Source: Nocardioides dongkuii
GTDB taxonomy: Bacteria; Actinomycetota; Actinomycetes; Propionibacteriales; Nocardioidaceae
Direction of reading: 5' to 3'
NCBI RefSeq assembly: GCF_014127485.1
Contig: NZ_CP059903.1
Coordinates: forward strand, 3,284,001 to 3,348,000
Length of the DNA stretch: 64,000 nucleotides
Shown: positions 8,604 through 17,600 of the stretch, one piece after another
Layout: the number at the start of each line of letters is the position of its first letter
How positions within the stretch are numbered: the stretch's first letter is position 1
The notes under the pieces: model-generated
The model's database searches: none
Told to the model about the DNA's origin: nothing
Seen by the model: the letters and a program-made list of their open reading frames with translations, nothing else
Position numbers and translations under genes: made by a program

Positions 8604-9332
8604 TCATGCAAAGGCCCCGCCGTCCACGGGGACGACGGCTCCGTTGACGAAGCCGGCCTCGGGCGAGGCCAGGTAGCAGATCACGTCAGCCACCTCGGCG
8701 GGTCGTGCGCGCCGACCCTCGAGCCCGGTGGACCGCTTGCGCACGGTCGGGTCGAGATCGTCGGTCAGGCGGCGGTCGCTGGCCATGTCGGTCTCCACTC
8801 CGCCGGGGGCCACCACGTTGACCCGCACGCCGAGTCCGCCGTACTCCTGGGCCAGCGAGCGCATGACGCCGACGAGCCCGGCCTTCGAGGCGGCGTACGC
8901 GGCGCCGTACGCCCAGCCCTGGAGGCCGGCGACCGACGCGACCGCCACGATGCTGCCGCGGGACCGGACCAGCTCCGGCATGGCCGCCTGGGCGAGGAGG
9001 AACGGAGCCCGCAGGTTGACCTCCATCACCTCGTCCCACTGCGCGACGGTGACGGTCTCCGTCCGGCCCAGCTGGGCGACGCCCGCCACCAGGGCGAGGG
9101 TGTCGATGCGGCCCGCCCACGCGAGGGCTCGCTGGACGATCGCGCCCGCCGAGGAGGGCGTTGCGAGATCGAGGACCAGGGTCTCGACCTGATGCTCTCG
9201 CACCGCCTCCAGCCCGACAGGGTCACGGTCCACCGCGAGCACCCGGTGGCCGCGGTCGAGCAGGTTCCGTACGACGGCACGGCCGATGCCCCCGGCCGCG
9301 CCGGTCACGACCGCGACGGGTGCCTCACCCAC
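8604..9332 (-). CDS. SDR-family short-chain dehydrogenase/reductase
   Basis: A 242-residue classical SDR: NAD(P) motif TGAAGGIG (10-17), Asp35 after strand 2 (AVDRDP) suggesting NAD(H), Asn106, Ser133, Tyr146 and Lys150 (YAASK) as the catalytic set, and the PGGVETDM motif. It probably oxidises a hydroxyacyl or hydroxy-acid intermediate made by the surrounding pathway. GTG 9332 overlaps the stop of the upstream ligase by 8 bases, indicating translational coupling. Confidence 0.9.
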   Translation of the reverse strand: MGEAPVAVVTGAAGGIGRAVVRNLLDRGHRVLAVDRDPVGLEAVREHQVETLVLDLATPSSAGAIVQRALAWAGRIDTLALVAGVAQLGRTETVTVAQWDEVMEVNLRAPFLLAQAAMPELVRSRGSIVAVASVAGLQGWAYGAAYAASKAGLVGVMRSLAQEYGGLGVRVNVVAPGGVETDMASDRRLTDDLDPTVRKRSTGLEGRRARPAEVADVICYLASPEAGFVNGAVVPVDGGAFA

Positions 9333-10998
9333 GCAGGCTCTTCTTCAGCACGGACTTGGCGACCTTGCCACCGGAGGCGCGCGGCAGCTCGTCGACGAAG
9401 ACGAGACGCTCGGGCCAGAGCTCCTTGGAGACGTCGTTGGCCGCCAGGACGCGTTGCAGGTCGGCCAGGTCGAGCTCGTGACCGGCGCGCAGCACGATCA
9501 CGGCGCACACCCGCTCGCCGAAGACCTCGTCGGCCACGGGGACGGCGGCCACCATGCTCACGGCGGGATGCCGGCCCACCTGCTCCTCGACGGCGGCCGC
9601 GGAGATGTTCTTGCCCCCGCGGATGATGAAGTCGGCCTTGCGGTCCACGACCCTGAGGTAGCCGTCCGCGTCGATGGTGCAGATGTCGCCGGTGAGCATC
9701 CAGCCGTCAGCCGTGAAGAGCGACTCGTTGGCGCCCCGGTCGGCGTAGTAGCCCCAGGACGTCGCCGGTCCCCGGCAGGCCGCCTGCCCGGGTCCTCCCG
9801 TCGCGGTGACGTCCGCACCGTGCTCGTCGAACAACCGCACCTGCATCTCGCCCACCACCCGCCCGCCGGTGGTCAGCCGCAGCTCGCGGCTGTCGTCGAA
9901 CGTGGTGTAGCTGAGGGTGCCGGTCTCGTTGGACCCGTAGAAGTTCAGGACGGTCGCCCCGGCCGAGTCCTCGAACCGCGCGGCGCGGTCGAACGGGATG
10001 GCCTCCCCGCCGGTGAACATGCAGCGCAGCGAGGAGGTGTCGGCCTGGCCCATCGCCTCGGAGTTCAGCATCATGATGAACTGCGTCGAGACGCAGGTCA
10101 GGACCGTGGCGCCCTCGCGTTCGACGAGCCGCATCGCCTCGTCGGCGTTGAACCGCGACATCACCACGGTGGTGGCGCCGAGGATGATCGGCGTGAAGTG
10201 GCTGGTCCACAGCCCGAAGCCGAACGGGGCGGGGATCAGCGCCAGGAACACGTCGTCCGCCGAGAACTCCCCCGCCGCCAGGACCTGCTCGTGGTAGTAG
10301 AACCAGCGGTTCTGGTTGTGGGTCACGCACTTGGGCATCCCCGTGGTGCCCGAGGTCGAGTTGAGCATGAAGAGCTCGCCGATCCCCCGCTGCCGTGCGG
10401 GAGACACCTCGGCCAGGCCGGGCCCGTCCGTCGCCACCGGGGTGCCGTCGACGAGGACGTCGAACGGCGCGTGCGGCTGCACGACCACGTGGCGGGCCAG
10501 CTCGAGTCCCTCGGAGACCAGGGTGGCGGCCATCTCCACCATGTCCTTGCCGTGCAGGTCGGCCGCGGTGACCAGGGTCGTCGCGCCCGAGACCTGCAGC
10601 AGGTGCCGGACCTCCATGAGCCCGGCCCGGGGTCCGATGCCGACGATGATCGCGCCGGCCCGCTCGACGCCGACGTAGAGCGCGTGGACCGTGGGGCCGT
10701 CGGGGAAGAGCACCGCGACGCGGTCGTCCACGGCGACGCCGGCCGACACGAGCACCCGTGCGTAGTGGTCGGCCATCGCGTCGAACTCGCGCCACGTCGT
10801 GCGCAGGTCGCCCTCGACGTAGGCGATCCGGTCGGGGCGCTCGACCGCGTGCCGGCGGACGTGGTCGGAGAGGCTGTCGGTGCCCCAGGTGCCGACCTCG
10901 GTCAGCCGCTCCGCGACGTACTCCTCATGCGGCGATCCGGGCTCCGGGGCGGCGCCCTGCGGGAAGGTCGTGCGGGGTGTCAGTGTGTTCGTGCTCAT
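9325..10998 (-). CDS. Acyl-CoA synthetase (AMP-forming), first of two in the locus
   Basis: A 557-residue adenylate-forming ligase with P-loop MLNSTSGTTGMPKCV (about 180-195), NFYGSNETGTLSYT, the hinge around YLRVVDRKADFIIRGGKN and the C-terminal catalytic lysine in ASGGKVAKSVLKK. The active-site region QNRWFYYHEQ...FGFGLWTSHF matches the paralogue at 6890 and resembles cyclohexanecarboxylate/aromatic acid-CoA ligases, though the substrate is inferred only. It follows livF by 43 bases and overlaps the SDR start, so it belongs to the importer operon. Confidence 0.88.
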   Translation of the reverse strand: MSTNTLTPRTTFPQGAAPEPGSPHEEYVAERLTEVGTWGTDSLSDHVRRHAVERPDRIAYVEGDLRTTWREFDAMADHYARVLVSAGVAVDDRVAVLFPDGPTVHALYVGVERAGAIIVGIGPRAGLMEVRHLLQVSGATTLVTAADLHGKDMVEMAATLVSEGLELARHVVVQPHAPFDVLVDGTPVATDGPGLAEVSPARQRGIGELFMLNSTSGTTGMPKCVTHNQNRWFYYHEQVLAAGEFSADDVFLALIPAPFGFGLWTSHFTPIILGATTVVMSRFNADEAMRLVEREGATVLTCVSTQFIMMLNSEAMGQADTSSLRCMFTGGEAIPFDRAARFEDSAGATVLNFYGSNETGTLSYTTFDDSRELRLTTGGRVVGEMQVRLFDEHGADVTATGGPGQAACRGPATSWGYYADRGANESLFTADGWMLTGDICTIDADGYLRVVDRKADFIIRGGKNISAAAVEEQVGRHPAVSMVAAVPVADEVFGERVCAVIVLRAGHELDLADLQRVLAANDVSKELWPERLVFVDELPRASGGKVAKSVLKKSLRG

Positions 10999-11041
10999 CG
11001 TGTGCCCTGTCTGGTGTCAGTGGGTGCGGGACGACTGCGGG

Positions 11042-11794
11042 TCACGAACCCATGCCCATGGCGGTCCGGTACGCGCGGTCGAGGTCGGCGCCCCCCTCGA
11101 CCTGGTCGACGACCTGGCCGCGCAGCAGCACCACCCCGTGGTCGACCTCTCCCCGGATCACGGTGCTCGAGGCCTCGGCCAGGACCACCGCCGCTCCGCG
11201 GGACGCCAGGTCCCGGGCGACGCGCAGCAGCTGCTGCACGATCAGCGGGGCCAGGCCGGTGGTCATCTCGTCGAAGAGCAGGACCTTGCAGTCCGTCATC
11301 ATCGCCCGCGTCACCGCCAGCATCTGCTGCTCCCCGCCGCTCAGGTTGCCGGCGTAGGTGTCGCGGCGCTCCATCAGCCTGGGGAAGCGCTCGAGTGCGG
11401 ACTCCACGGCGTCGGAGCCCTGGGAGAGGACCTCGGCGTAGACCGCCAGGTTCTCCCGCACCGTCAGCGTCGGGAAGATCTGGCGCCCCTGCGGCACCAG
11501 GCCGATGCCGGTGCGCGCCCGGACCGCAGGCTTGGCGCCGGAGAGGTCCTGGTCGCCGAGCGTGACGACACCGCTGCTCGGCACGGCTCCGGCGATCGCC
11601 TGGAGAAGGCTGCTCTTGCCGGCGCTGTTGGGCCCCACGACGGCGGTCACCTTGCCGGGCGCGAACACCAGGTCGACGCTGTTGAGCGCGGTGACGGGCC
11701 CGTAGCGGACGGTGAGCCCCGAGACCGACAGCCGGTTCCCGACGGCGTCGGTCCCCACGGACGACGGCGTTGCGGTGCTCCCTGACTCAGGCAC
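11042..11794 (-). CDS. livF: Branched-chain amino acid-type ABC importer ATPase LivF
   Basis: A 250-residue ABC ATPase with Walker A GPNSAGKSSL, Q-loop LVPQGRQIFP (the LivF hallmark), signature LSGGEQQML and Walker B VLLFDEMTTGL. GTG 11794 is preferred over the upstream in-frame GTG 11818 because GGAGG lies 5 bases before it; it overlaps livG by 8 bases. In Walker B the glutamate is kept (DE). With LivG it should power the importer at the inner face of the membrane. Cargo is probably a carboxylate rather than an amino acid, given the ligases that follow. Confidence 0.88.
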   Translation of the reverse strand: MPESGSTATPSSVGTDAVGNRLSVSGLTVRYGPVTALNSVDLVFAPGKVTAVVGPNSAGKSSLLQAIAGAVPSSGVVTLGDQDLSGAKPAVRARTGIGLVPQGRQIFPTLTVRENLAVYAEVLSQGSDAVESALERFPRLMERRDTYAGNLSGGEQQMLAVTRAMMTDCKVLLFDEMTTGLAPLIVQQLLRVARDLASRGAAVVLAEASSTVIRGEVDHGVVLLRGQVVDQVEGGADLDRAYRTAMGMGS

Positions 11795-12560
11795 TGTGTC
11801 CTCCGAAGTAGACGTCACGCATTTCCTGGCTGGCCAGAGCCACGTCCGGCGGCCCCTCGAAGACGACGGCGCCCTGGTCCATGAGGACCATCCGGTGGAC
11901 GAGCCCGGCCACGATGTCGATGTTGTGGTCGACCAGGAGCACGCCGCACCCGCGGTCGAGCACCCGCTCGAGGCCGCGGGTCATCGCCCCGACCCCGCGC
12001 AGGTCCCCGCCCGCGAACGGCTCGTCGAGCAGCAGCACCTGCGGCACGCGGAGCATCGCCCGCGCCACCTCCACGAGGCGCTGCTCGCCGAGGGTCAGGT
12101 CCGCCACCAGCCGGTGCAGGCCGGTGAGGCCGAAGTCCGCGGCGACGTCGCGCACCCGCTGCTCGTCCGCGCCCGCGGTGGGCACGAACATGCCGGTGGC
12201 GACCCTGCGCAGGACTCCGGGCAGCCGGCCCATGGAGCCGCCGACCGCGCCGATGAGCAGGTTCTCCCGGATGGTCATGTCCAGGGCCAGCTGCGGGTGC
12301 TGGAAGGTCCGGGCGAACCCGGCACGCCGGGCCCGCACGGAGGGCGGACCGGTCAGCCGGGTGCCGGAGATCCGGATGTCCCCGGTGTCGGCCTGCTGCT
12401 GCCCGGTGATCACGTCGACGAGCGTGGTCTTGCCGGCGCCGTTGGGCCCGACGAGGCCGACGATCTCGCCGGCGGCGACGCTGATCGCGACGTCCTTGAC
12501 CGCCTGCACCCCGCCGTAGCTCTTGTTGACCCCGACGCAGGTCAGCAGTGCCGTGCTCAC
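11787..12560 (-). CDS. livG: Branched-chain amino acid-type ABC importer ATPase LivG
   Basis: A 257-residue ABC ATPase: Walker A GPNGAGKTTL, Q-loop FARTFQHPQLALDMTIRENL (typical of LivG), signature variant LTLGEQRLVEVARAM in place of LSGGQ, Walker B VLLLDEPFAGG. The LivG C-terminal tail VRDVYFGG-like appears as EMRDVYFGGHSA. GTG 12560 overlaps the livM stop by 4 bases (GTGA). It pairs with LivF. Confidence 0.9.
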   Translation of the reverse strand: MSTALLTCVGVNKSYGGVQAVKDVAISVAAGEIVGLVGPNGAGKTTLVDVITGQQQADTGDIRISGTRLTGPPSVRARRAGFARTFQHPQLALDMTIRENLLIGAVGGSMGRLPGVLRRVATGMFVPTAGADEQRVRDVAADFGLTGLHRLVADLTLGEQRLVEVARAMLRVPQVLLLDEPFAGGDLRGVGAMTRGLERVLDRGCGVLLVDHNIDIVAGLVHRMVLMDQGAVVFEGPPDVALASQEMRDVYFGGHSA

Positions 12561-13600
12561 GACCGTCCCTCCTCAGGGTGTCGACGTCCTGTCGTTCTTC
12601 GCACGAGCTCCCCCAACATGCCCAGCAGACCCAGCAGGCCGTGCGGGGCGAACCTCAGCACCAGCAGGATGGCGATCGCGAACACGAGCGTCCCGGACTC
12701 CGCCAGCACGTCGAGCTCGAAGGTGAAGACGACCACGATGACGGCGCCGATCACGGCGCCCCACGGGGAGGCCTGGCCGCCCAGCAGCGGCATGAAGATC
12801 GCCAGGAAGATGATGTGCAGGTTGAAGGACCCCGGCTGCGCGACGCCGCTCATCAGGCCGAAGAGCGAGCCGCCGAGGGCGGCGATGCCGGCGCCGACCG
12901 CGAGGGAGACCAGCGAGATGGTGCCGGTGTTGACGCCGCTGGACTCCACCACCTCGGGCACGTCCTTGCGGAGCCTGACCACGATGCCGAACGGCGACTG
13001 GCGCAGGCGCGACATCAGCAGTGCCACCACCCACACCACCACCAGGCCGGCCACCATGATCTGGGTCCGGTCGAAGTCGTGGTCGAGGAAGGTCGGGCGG
13101 CGTACCGCCATGCCGGTGGCCCCGCCGGTCAGCCCCTCCTCGTCGAGCAGGAAGACCTGGAAGGCCATGCCGAAGAGCAGCGTCACGCCCGCGAGGTAGA
13201 ACCCGCGCAGCCGCTTCGTCGCCATGCCCAGCAACCAGGCGATGGCTGCCGAGAGCGCCACGGCGATCGGGATGCCCCAGAGCGAGGACCACCCGTACTC
13301 GGTGCTGACCATCGCGCAGGCGTAGGCACCGATGCCGAGGTAGGCGTTGTAGGCGAGCGACAGCGAGCCGCTCATGATGAAGGGGATGTACATGCCCAGG
13401 GCGAGCAGGGCGTAGGTGCAGATCAGCACCACGTAGTCCTGCTTGTAGCTCGCTCCGGTGCTGTAGGACAGGGCCAGCAGCACGAACACCGCGCTCCCGG
13501 CCGCCTCCAGCTTCCACCGGTGTCGGGCCAACGCGGCCCCGATACCGGCCTGCTTCCGGGGCTGCTGCTTCTCGTCCCTGCCGAGCGATGTCGCCGTCAT
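12557..13600 (-). CDS. livM: ABC importer permease LivM
   Basis: A 347-residue membrane protein with about 8-9 hydrophobic segments and the LivM signature GSLSLAYNAYLGIGAYACAM near residues 78-97 (equivalent to the conserved 'GxxSLGxAxFxGIGAY' region) and the EAA-like loop RLRQSPFGIVVRLRKDVPEV contacting the ATPases. ATG 13598-13600 overlaps the livH stop (ATGA). It forms the second half of the translocation channel with LivH. Confidence 0.9.
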   Translation of the reverse strand: MTATSLGRDEKQQPRKQAGIGAALARHRWKLEAAGSAVFVLLALSYSTGASYKQDYVVLICTYALLALGMYIPFIMSGSLSLAYNAYLGIGAYACAMVSTEYGWSSLWGIPIAVALSAAIAWLLGMATKRLRGFYLAGVTLLFGMAFQVFLLDEEGLTGGATGMAVRRPTFLDHDFDRTQIMVAGLVVVWVVALLMSRLRQSPFGIVVRLRKDVPEVVESSGVNTGTISLVSLAVGAGIAALGGSLFGLMSGVAQPGSFNLHIIFLAIFMPLLGGQASPWGAVIGAVIVVVFTFELDVLAESGTLVFAIAILLVLRFAPHGLLGLLGMLGELVRRTTGRRHPEEGRS

Positions 13601-14466
13601 AGCCGCACCTTCGTCTGGAAGATTCCCTCGGGCCGGAGCGCGAAGAAGACCAGCGCGAGGCCCAGGGTCGTGTAGTCCCGGACCGCGTGCCCGAACTGGT
13701 AGACCGTCCACGTCTGCAGGGCCGCCACGATCAGCGCGCCCACGAGGGGGGCCCAGACGCGGCCCAGGCCCCCGACGATCACGGCGAGGAAGCCGACCAG
13801 GGTCCACTGGAGCCCGCTGGTGTAGGCCACGCCCGCCTTGGCCGCGAACAGCGTGCCCGCGATCCCGCCGAGCAGACCGGCCAGCGCGAACGCCGTGAGG
13901 CGGATGCGCTCGACCGGGACCCCCATCATCTGGGCGGCGTGCTCGTTGTCACCGACGGCACGCAGCATCCGTCCCGAGGCGGTGTTGCGCATCCACCAGC
14001 CCACCGCCACGAAGGCGACGAGCGTGGCGCCGACCAGGAGCACGGACTGCCCCGTCACCCGGGCGCCCGCGACGGTGAACTCGGCGTCCCACAGGGTGTG
14101 CCCGGCCCGGGGCGTACGCCCGAAAAGCGTCCCCGCCAGCTGCTCGAGCGCGAAGAGGATGGCGACGACCGCGATGATCGACGGGGTCTCCTCCCCGTTC
14201 GTCCGCTGGTGGATCGGCCGCACGATCAGGCGCTCGGTGAGCACCGCGATCACGACCGAGGCGAGCACCCCCACCCCGATGGCGAGCGGCCAGGGCCACC
14301 CGTTCGCACTCATCAGGTGCGAGCCGAACATGGCAGCGAACATCCCGAGCGACCCGAGGATGAACAAGAAGATGTCCGCTCCCCTGAGCACCAGGTAGTA
14401 CCCGAGCCCCAAGAGGCCCGCGAAGCACCCGAGCTCGATCACCGAGACCCATAGCTGGGCTGGCAT
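13597..14466 (-). CDS. livH: ABC importer permease LivH
   Basis: A 289-residue membrane protein of the LivH family with about 8 hydrophobic segments. The family region LRGADIFLFILGSLGMFAAM near residues 28-47 and the ATPase-contact loop MRNTASGRMLRAVGDNEHAAQ (about 160-180), followed by the conserved MGVPVERI, identify it. Length is typical (about 290). It lies 51 bases downstream of the binding-protein gene and overlaps livM. Confidence 0.9.
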   Translation of the reverse strand: MPAQLWVSVIELGCFAGLLGLGYYLVLRGADIFLFILGSLGMFAAMFGSHLMSANGWPWPLAIGVGVLASVVIAVLTERLIVRPIHQRTNGEETPSIIAVVAILFALEQLAGTLFGRTPRAGHTLWDAEFTVAGARVTGQSVLLVGATLVAFVAVGWWMRNTASGRMLRAVGDNEHAAQMMGVPVERIRLTAFALAGLLGGIAGTLFAAKAGVAYTSGLQWTLVGFLAVIVGGLGRVWAPLVGALIVAALQTWTVYQFGHAVRDYTTLGLALVFFALRPEGIFQTKVRL

Positions 14467-14517
14467 CGTCCCTCCTCAGTCGTGAAAATCAGTCAGCGTG
14501 GCGCGATCGTTGGCAGG

Positions 14518-15708
14518 TCAGTCGCAGGAGGGCTGGTACTCGGCCCAGGCCTCGCCCGGCTTGTTGTCGGCCCCGAACTGCGCCAGGACCAGGCCGCAGT
14601 TGCCGTCCGCACCGACGTGCTTGTCCTCGGCGAAGGACATCGTGTAGGCGTCCTGGCCGTAGTGCGCCTGGTAGCCGCTCAGCTCCATGAAGGCGTCGGT
14701 GACGGCGCCCTTGTCGCTGGCGCCACCCGCGGCCTCGATGGCCTGGGAGATCAGCTGGACGGCGTCGTAGCCCTGCGGTCCGTACGCGGTGAGCTCGCTG
14801 TGCTCGCCCCCGACCTCGGCGAGCTTGTCGGCGAACTCGGCGGTGCGCTTGTTGGCGGGGTCGATGCTGCCGGCGAAGACGACGCCCTCGAGCGCGCCCT
14901 CGTCGGCGAGCTCCCAGGTCGCGGGCTGGTTGCCGATGGAGGCGAGGGAGAAGCGGGGCACGTCGGGCATGGCCCGGTGGAGCGCGTTCTGCACGACCGC
15001 CTCGGTCTGGCCGCCCAGCGACATCACCAGGACGACGTCGGGGTCGGAGTCCTTGACGCGGGCGATCTGTGCGCTCACGTCGGAGGCGTCGGCGGCCACC
15101 TTCTCCTCGGCGACCTCGCTGACGCCGGCCTCCTCGATCGGGCCGACGATGGCGGGCACGTAGTCCTGGATGGTGGCGACGTCGTCGGCGATCACGGCGA
15201 CCTTCTCGTAGCCCGCGGCGCTCATGCCCTCGGCGAAGGCGTCACCGATGCCGGTGCTGGTCGGGCCCAGAATGAAGATGTTCTCGTTGTCGGGCTCCTC
15301 GACGATCGAGGAGCTCAGGTTCGTCGGAGCGACGCAGAGGATGTCCTCCTCGACACAGACGACCTTCGCGGCGATCGCGGACGCGGAGCCGGAGTTGAGC
15401 ACCAGCACCTGGGCGCCGTCGTCGATGAGGCGGCGGGCGATGGTCGGGGTCTGCGTGGTGTCGCTGCCGTCGCTCTCCTCGACCACCCGGATCTTCTTGC
15501 CGTCGATCCCGCCGGCGTCGTTGATCTCGTCGACGGCCAGCTGGATCCCCGCCTCGGTGAAGGGCGAGTACGCCGAGGCGCCGCCGGAGCTGTCGGTGAC
15601 GATGCCCAGGACGATCTCGTTCTCGGAGGCGCCGGAGTCACCGCCCCCGCACGCGGTGAGCAGCAGGCTCGCTGACGCCAGGGCGGCCAGGGACTTCGTG
15701 AGCTTCAC
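14518..15708 (-). CDS. Liv-type substrate-binding lipoprotein
   Basis: A 396-residue periplasmic-type (here membrane-anchored) binding protein. It has a signal peptide ending in lipobox LTAC (Cys about 21), then the peripla_BP_6 fold: GIVTDSSGGASAYSPFTEAG, AVDEINDAGGIDGKKI, and FILGPTSTGIGDAFAEGM. GTG 15708 has a GAGGAG site 6 bases upstream. It is first in the importer run and sets its specificity; the ligand cannot be read but the downstream ligases suggest a carboxylic acid. Confidence 0.88.
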   Translation of the reverse strand: MKLTKSLAALASASLLLTACGGGDSGASENEIVLGIVTDSSGGASAYSPFTEAGIQLAVDEINDAGGIDGKKIRVVEESDGSDTTQTPTIARRLIDDGAQVLVLNSGSASAIAAKVVCVEEDILCVAPTNLSSSIVEEPDNENIFILGPTSTGIGDAFAEGMSAAGYEKVAVIADDVATIQDYVPAIVGPIEEAGVSEVAEEKVAADASDVSAQIARVKDSDPDVVLVMSLGGQTEAVVQNALHRAMPDVPRFSLASIGNQPATWELADEGALEGVVFAGSIDPANKRTAEFADKLAEVGGEHSELTAYGPQGYDAVQLISQAIEAAGGASDKGAVTDAFMELSGYQAHYGQDAYTMSFAEDKHVGADGNCGLVLAQFGADNKPGEAWAEYQPSCD

Positions 15709-15790
15709 AGTGTTCTCCTCGATCGACTTGCTGAGCAGGGGGCGACGTGCGGCGGGTGCAGCGGCGTCGGTGGGTCCGGGGCGGCTCGGG

Positions 15791-16675
15791 TCACGTCGGG
15801 TCGCGGCTGGGGGGTGGCGTGATCTCCACCTCGGCCGCGAGCTCCTCCAGCGCCCGCAGGCGTTCGGGCAGCGGGAGGTCCCGTCCGGCGCCGCCGAACG
15901 GCGAGGCGACCAGGTCCTCGAAGCCCGCGTCGGCGTAGCGGCGCACGGTGGCCGGGGAGACCTCACCGACGAGCCGGACGTACGACCGGAACGGCCGGTC
16001 GCCGAGACCTGCTGCCGTGCGGAGCTCGGTCAGCCGGCTGACGAGGCGCACCGACTCCTCGAGGGGGACGGCGGGCCCCAGCCAGCCGGAGCTGCGCGCC
16101 GCCCGGCGGAGGGCCGCCGGGCCGTGCCCGCCGACCACGACCGGGATCGGGCTGCTCGGCGAGCCCGAGGGGTACACCTCGGCGAAGCGGTGGTGACGCC
16201 CCGCGTAGGAGGCGGGACGGCCGCTCCACAGCAGGTCGAGCACCTCGAGCTGCTCGTCCAGGAGCTCGCCGCGCACGGCGAAGTCGAGACCGAGGACGTC
16301 GAACTCCTCGCGCATCCAGCCGGCACCCACGCCGAGCACCGCGCGGCCACCGGAGAGCTCCTGCAGGGTGGCCCAGGAGCGGGCGACGTGGAAGACGTTG
16401 CGCAGGGGCAGGACCATCACCCCGACCCCGAGCTTGATCCGCGTCGTCCCCGCGGCGAGGTGCGCGAGGGTGACGGCGACGTCGGCCAGCGGGGTGTCCT
16501 GCCGGTAGCCCGGGTCCCCGTCACCGGAGTAGGGGTAGAGCTTCGCGTAGTCCGCGGGGGTCACCACGTGGTCGGAGAGCCACAGCGTCTCGAAGCCGAG
16601 GGAGTCCGCGAGCTGCGCCACGGGCAGGTAGTCGGCGAGCGGCAGGCCGAACATCTGCAGCGACACGGTCGTCAT
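15791..16675 (-). CDS. LLM-class (F420-dependent type) oxidoreductase
   Basis: A 294-residue luciferase-like TIM-barrel protein. Visible motifs are LADSLGFETLWLSDHVV (about 22-38), VMVLPLRNVFHVARSWATLQ, LGVGAGWMREEFDVLG and PIPVVVGGHGPAALRRAAR, all standard for F420-dependent members in actinobacteria. It may oxidise or reduce a pathway intermediate; cofactor choice is inferred. ATG 16675 overlaps the upstream dehydrogenase stop (ATGA), so the two are translated together. Confidence 0.85.
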   Translation of the reverse strand: MTTVSLQMFGLPLADYLPVAQLADSLGFETLWLSDHVVTPADYAKLYPYSGDGDPGYRQDTPLADVAVTLAHLAAGTTRIKLGVGVMVLPLRNVFHVARSWATLQELSGGRAVLGVGAGWMREEFDVLGLDFAVRGELLDEQLEVLDLLWSGRPASYAGRHHRFAEVYPSGSPSSPIPVVVGGHGPAALRRAARSSGWLGPAVPLEESVRLVSRLTELRTAAGLGDRPFRSYVRLVGEVSPATVRRYADAGFEDLVASPFGGAGRDLPLPERLRALEELAAEVEITPPPSRDPT

Positions 16676-17499
16676 GGACGCGTCCCGGGGGTCGCCAGCA
16701 TCGCGGCGCGGGCCGCGGAGACGTCGCGCAGGAGGGCGGCACCGTCGGCCGGGTCCACCGACGGGACGCGGCCCGCCAGCTCGGCGAGCAGGCCCACGTC
16801 CTTCACGAGCAGCTGCACCTGGTCGTCCTGGAGATCGGGGAGCGCCTCGGCCATCCAGCTGCCGCCGGAGCCGTGACGCAGCACCTCGCGCATCTGCGTC
16901 AGGTCGATGCCCAGCTCGCGCGCGAGCAGCAGCAGGGCGGCGGTGGCCCCGGTGGTGCAGGCGGCCAGCACGTTGTTGACCAGCTTGGCGGCGGTCGGGT
17001 CGCCGTACGCCGCGAAGGGGATCACCCTGGCACCCAGGTCGGCGAGCCAGGCGTGGTCCTCGTCGGTGGCGGGCCCGGCGGTCAGCACCGCGAACCGGCC
17101 GTCGTGGATGCCTGCGGCTCCCCCGGTGACCGGCTGCTCCAGCACCCGCAGCGCGGTCGCCCGGTCGGCGAGGGCGGAGGCACCGGCCGCGGACAGCGTC
17201 GTGTGCAGGTGGACCGGGGTCCCGCTGCCGACGAGCTGCTCGAGCTGGGCCAGGACCGTCATCGCCTGGTCGGTGGTGCGGACCAGGACGTGCACCCGCT
17301 CGACCTGGGCCCAGTGGCTGCTGTCGGCAGCCCCAGCGGCAGGGAGGGTGGCCATCGCGACGGTGTCCCCCGCGTCGGCGAAGTCGGCCCGTCGGGAGGC
17401 GTCGGGCTCGACGAGCAGCAGGGGGCGCGTGCCCAGGACCCGGCTCGCCCACGCGTGCCCGAGGTTCCCCAGACCGATGACGGCTGCGCTCCGCTCCAT
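16672..17499 (-). CDS. 3-hydroxyisobutyrate dehydrogenase-family protein
   Basis: A 275-residue beta-hydroxyacid dehydrogenase. The dinucleotide motif GLGNLG (9-14) is followed by Glu31, favouring NAD. The substrate motif EQPVTGGAAGIHDGRF (121-136) replaces the usual 'DAPVSGG' and the catalytic lysine region is AAKLVNNVL with Lys172 and Asn176. It should oxidise a short beta-hydroxy acid or reduce the aldehyde. It is first in the minus-strand catabolic run and divergent from the GntR regulator, which probably controls it. Confidence 0.85.
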   Translation of the reverse strand: MERSAAVIGLGNLGHAWASRVLGTRPLLLVEPDASRRADFADAGDTVAMATLPAAGAADSSHWAQVERVHVLVRTTDQAMTVLAQLEQLVGSGTPVHLHTTLSAAGASALADRATALRVLEQPVTGGAAGIHDGRFAVLTAGPATDEDHAWLADLGARVIPFAAYGDPTAAKLVNNVLAACTTGATAALLLLARELGIDLTQMREVLRHGSGGSWMAEALPDLQDDQVQLLVKDVGLLAELAGRVPSVDPADGAALLRDVSAARAAMLATPGTRP

Positions 17500-17553
17500 C
17501 CGCGTCTCCCTCCGATTCCGGCGTTCGCCGGTAATGTGACGACCGGCACGTTA

Positions 17554-17576
17554 GCATCAAGATGACTAAGAGATGC
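17554..17576. promoter_or_regulatory. Candidate GntR operator between divergent genes
   Basis: In the 101-base gap between the dehydrogenase start (17499) and gntR start (17601) lies an AT-richer stretch with an imperfect inverted repeat, GCATC...GATGC (17554-17558 and 17572-17576), plus a GC hairpin CCGGCGTTCGCCGG at 17518-17531. FadR-type regulators bind short interrupted palindromes in such places; the assignment is tentative. Confidence 0.35.
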
Positions 17577-17600
17577 AAGATAGACACGAAGGGGACGCCC

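Noticed and set aside
17562..17600. Earlier in-frame ATG (17562) as the GntR start
   Set aside because: No ribosome site precedes it and it would place coding sequence over the likely operator; ATG 17601 has AAGGGG upstream.
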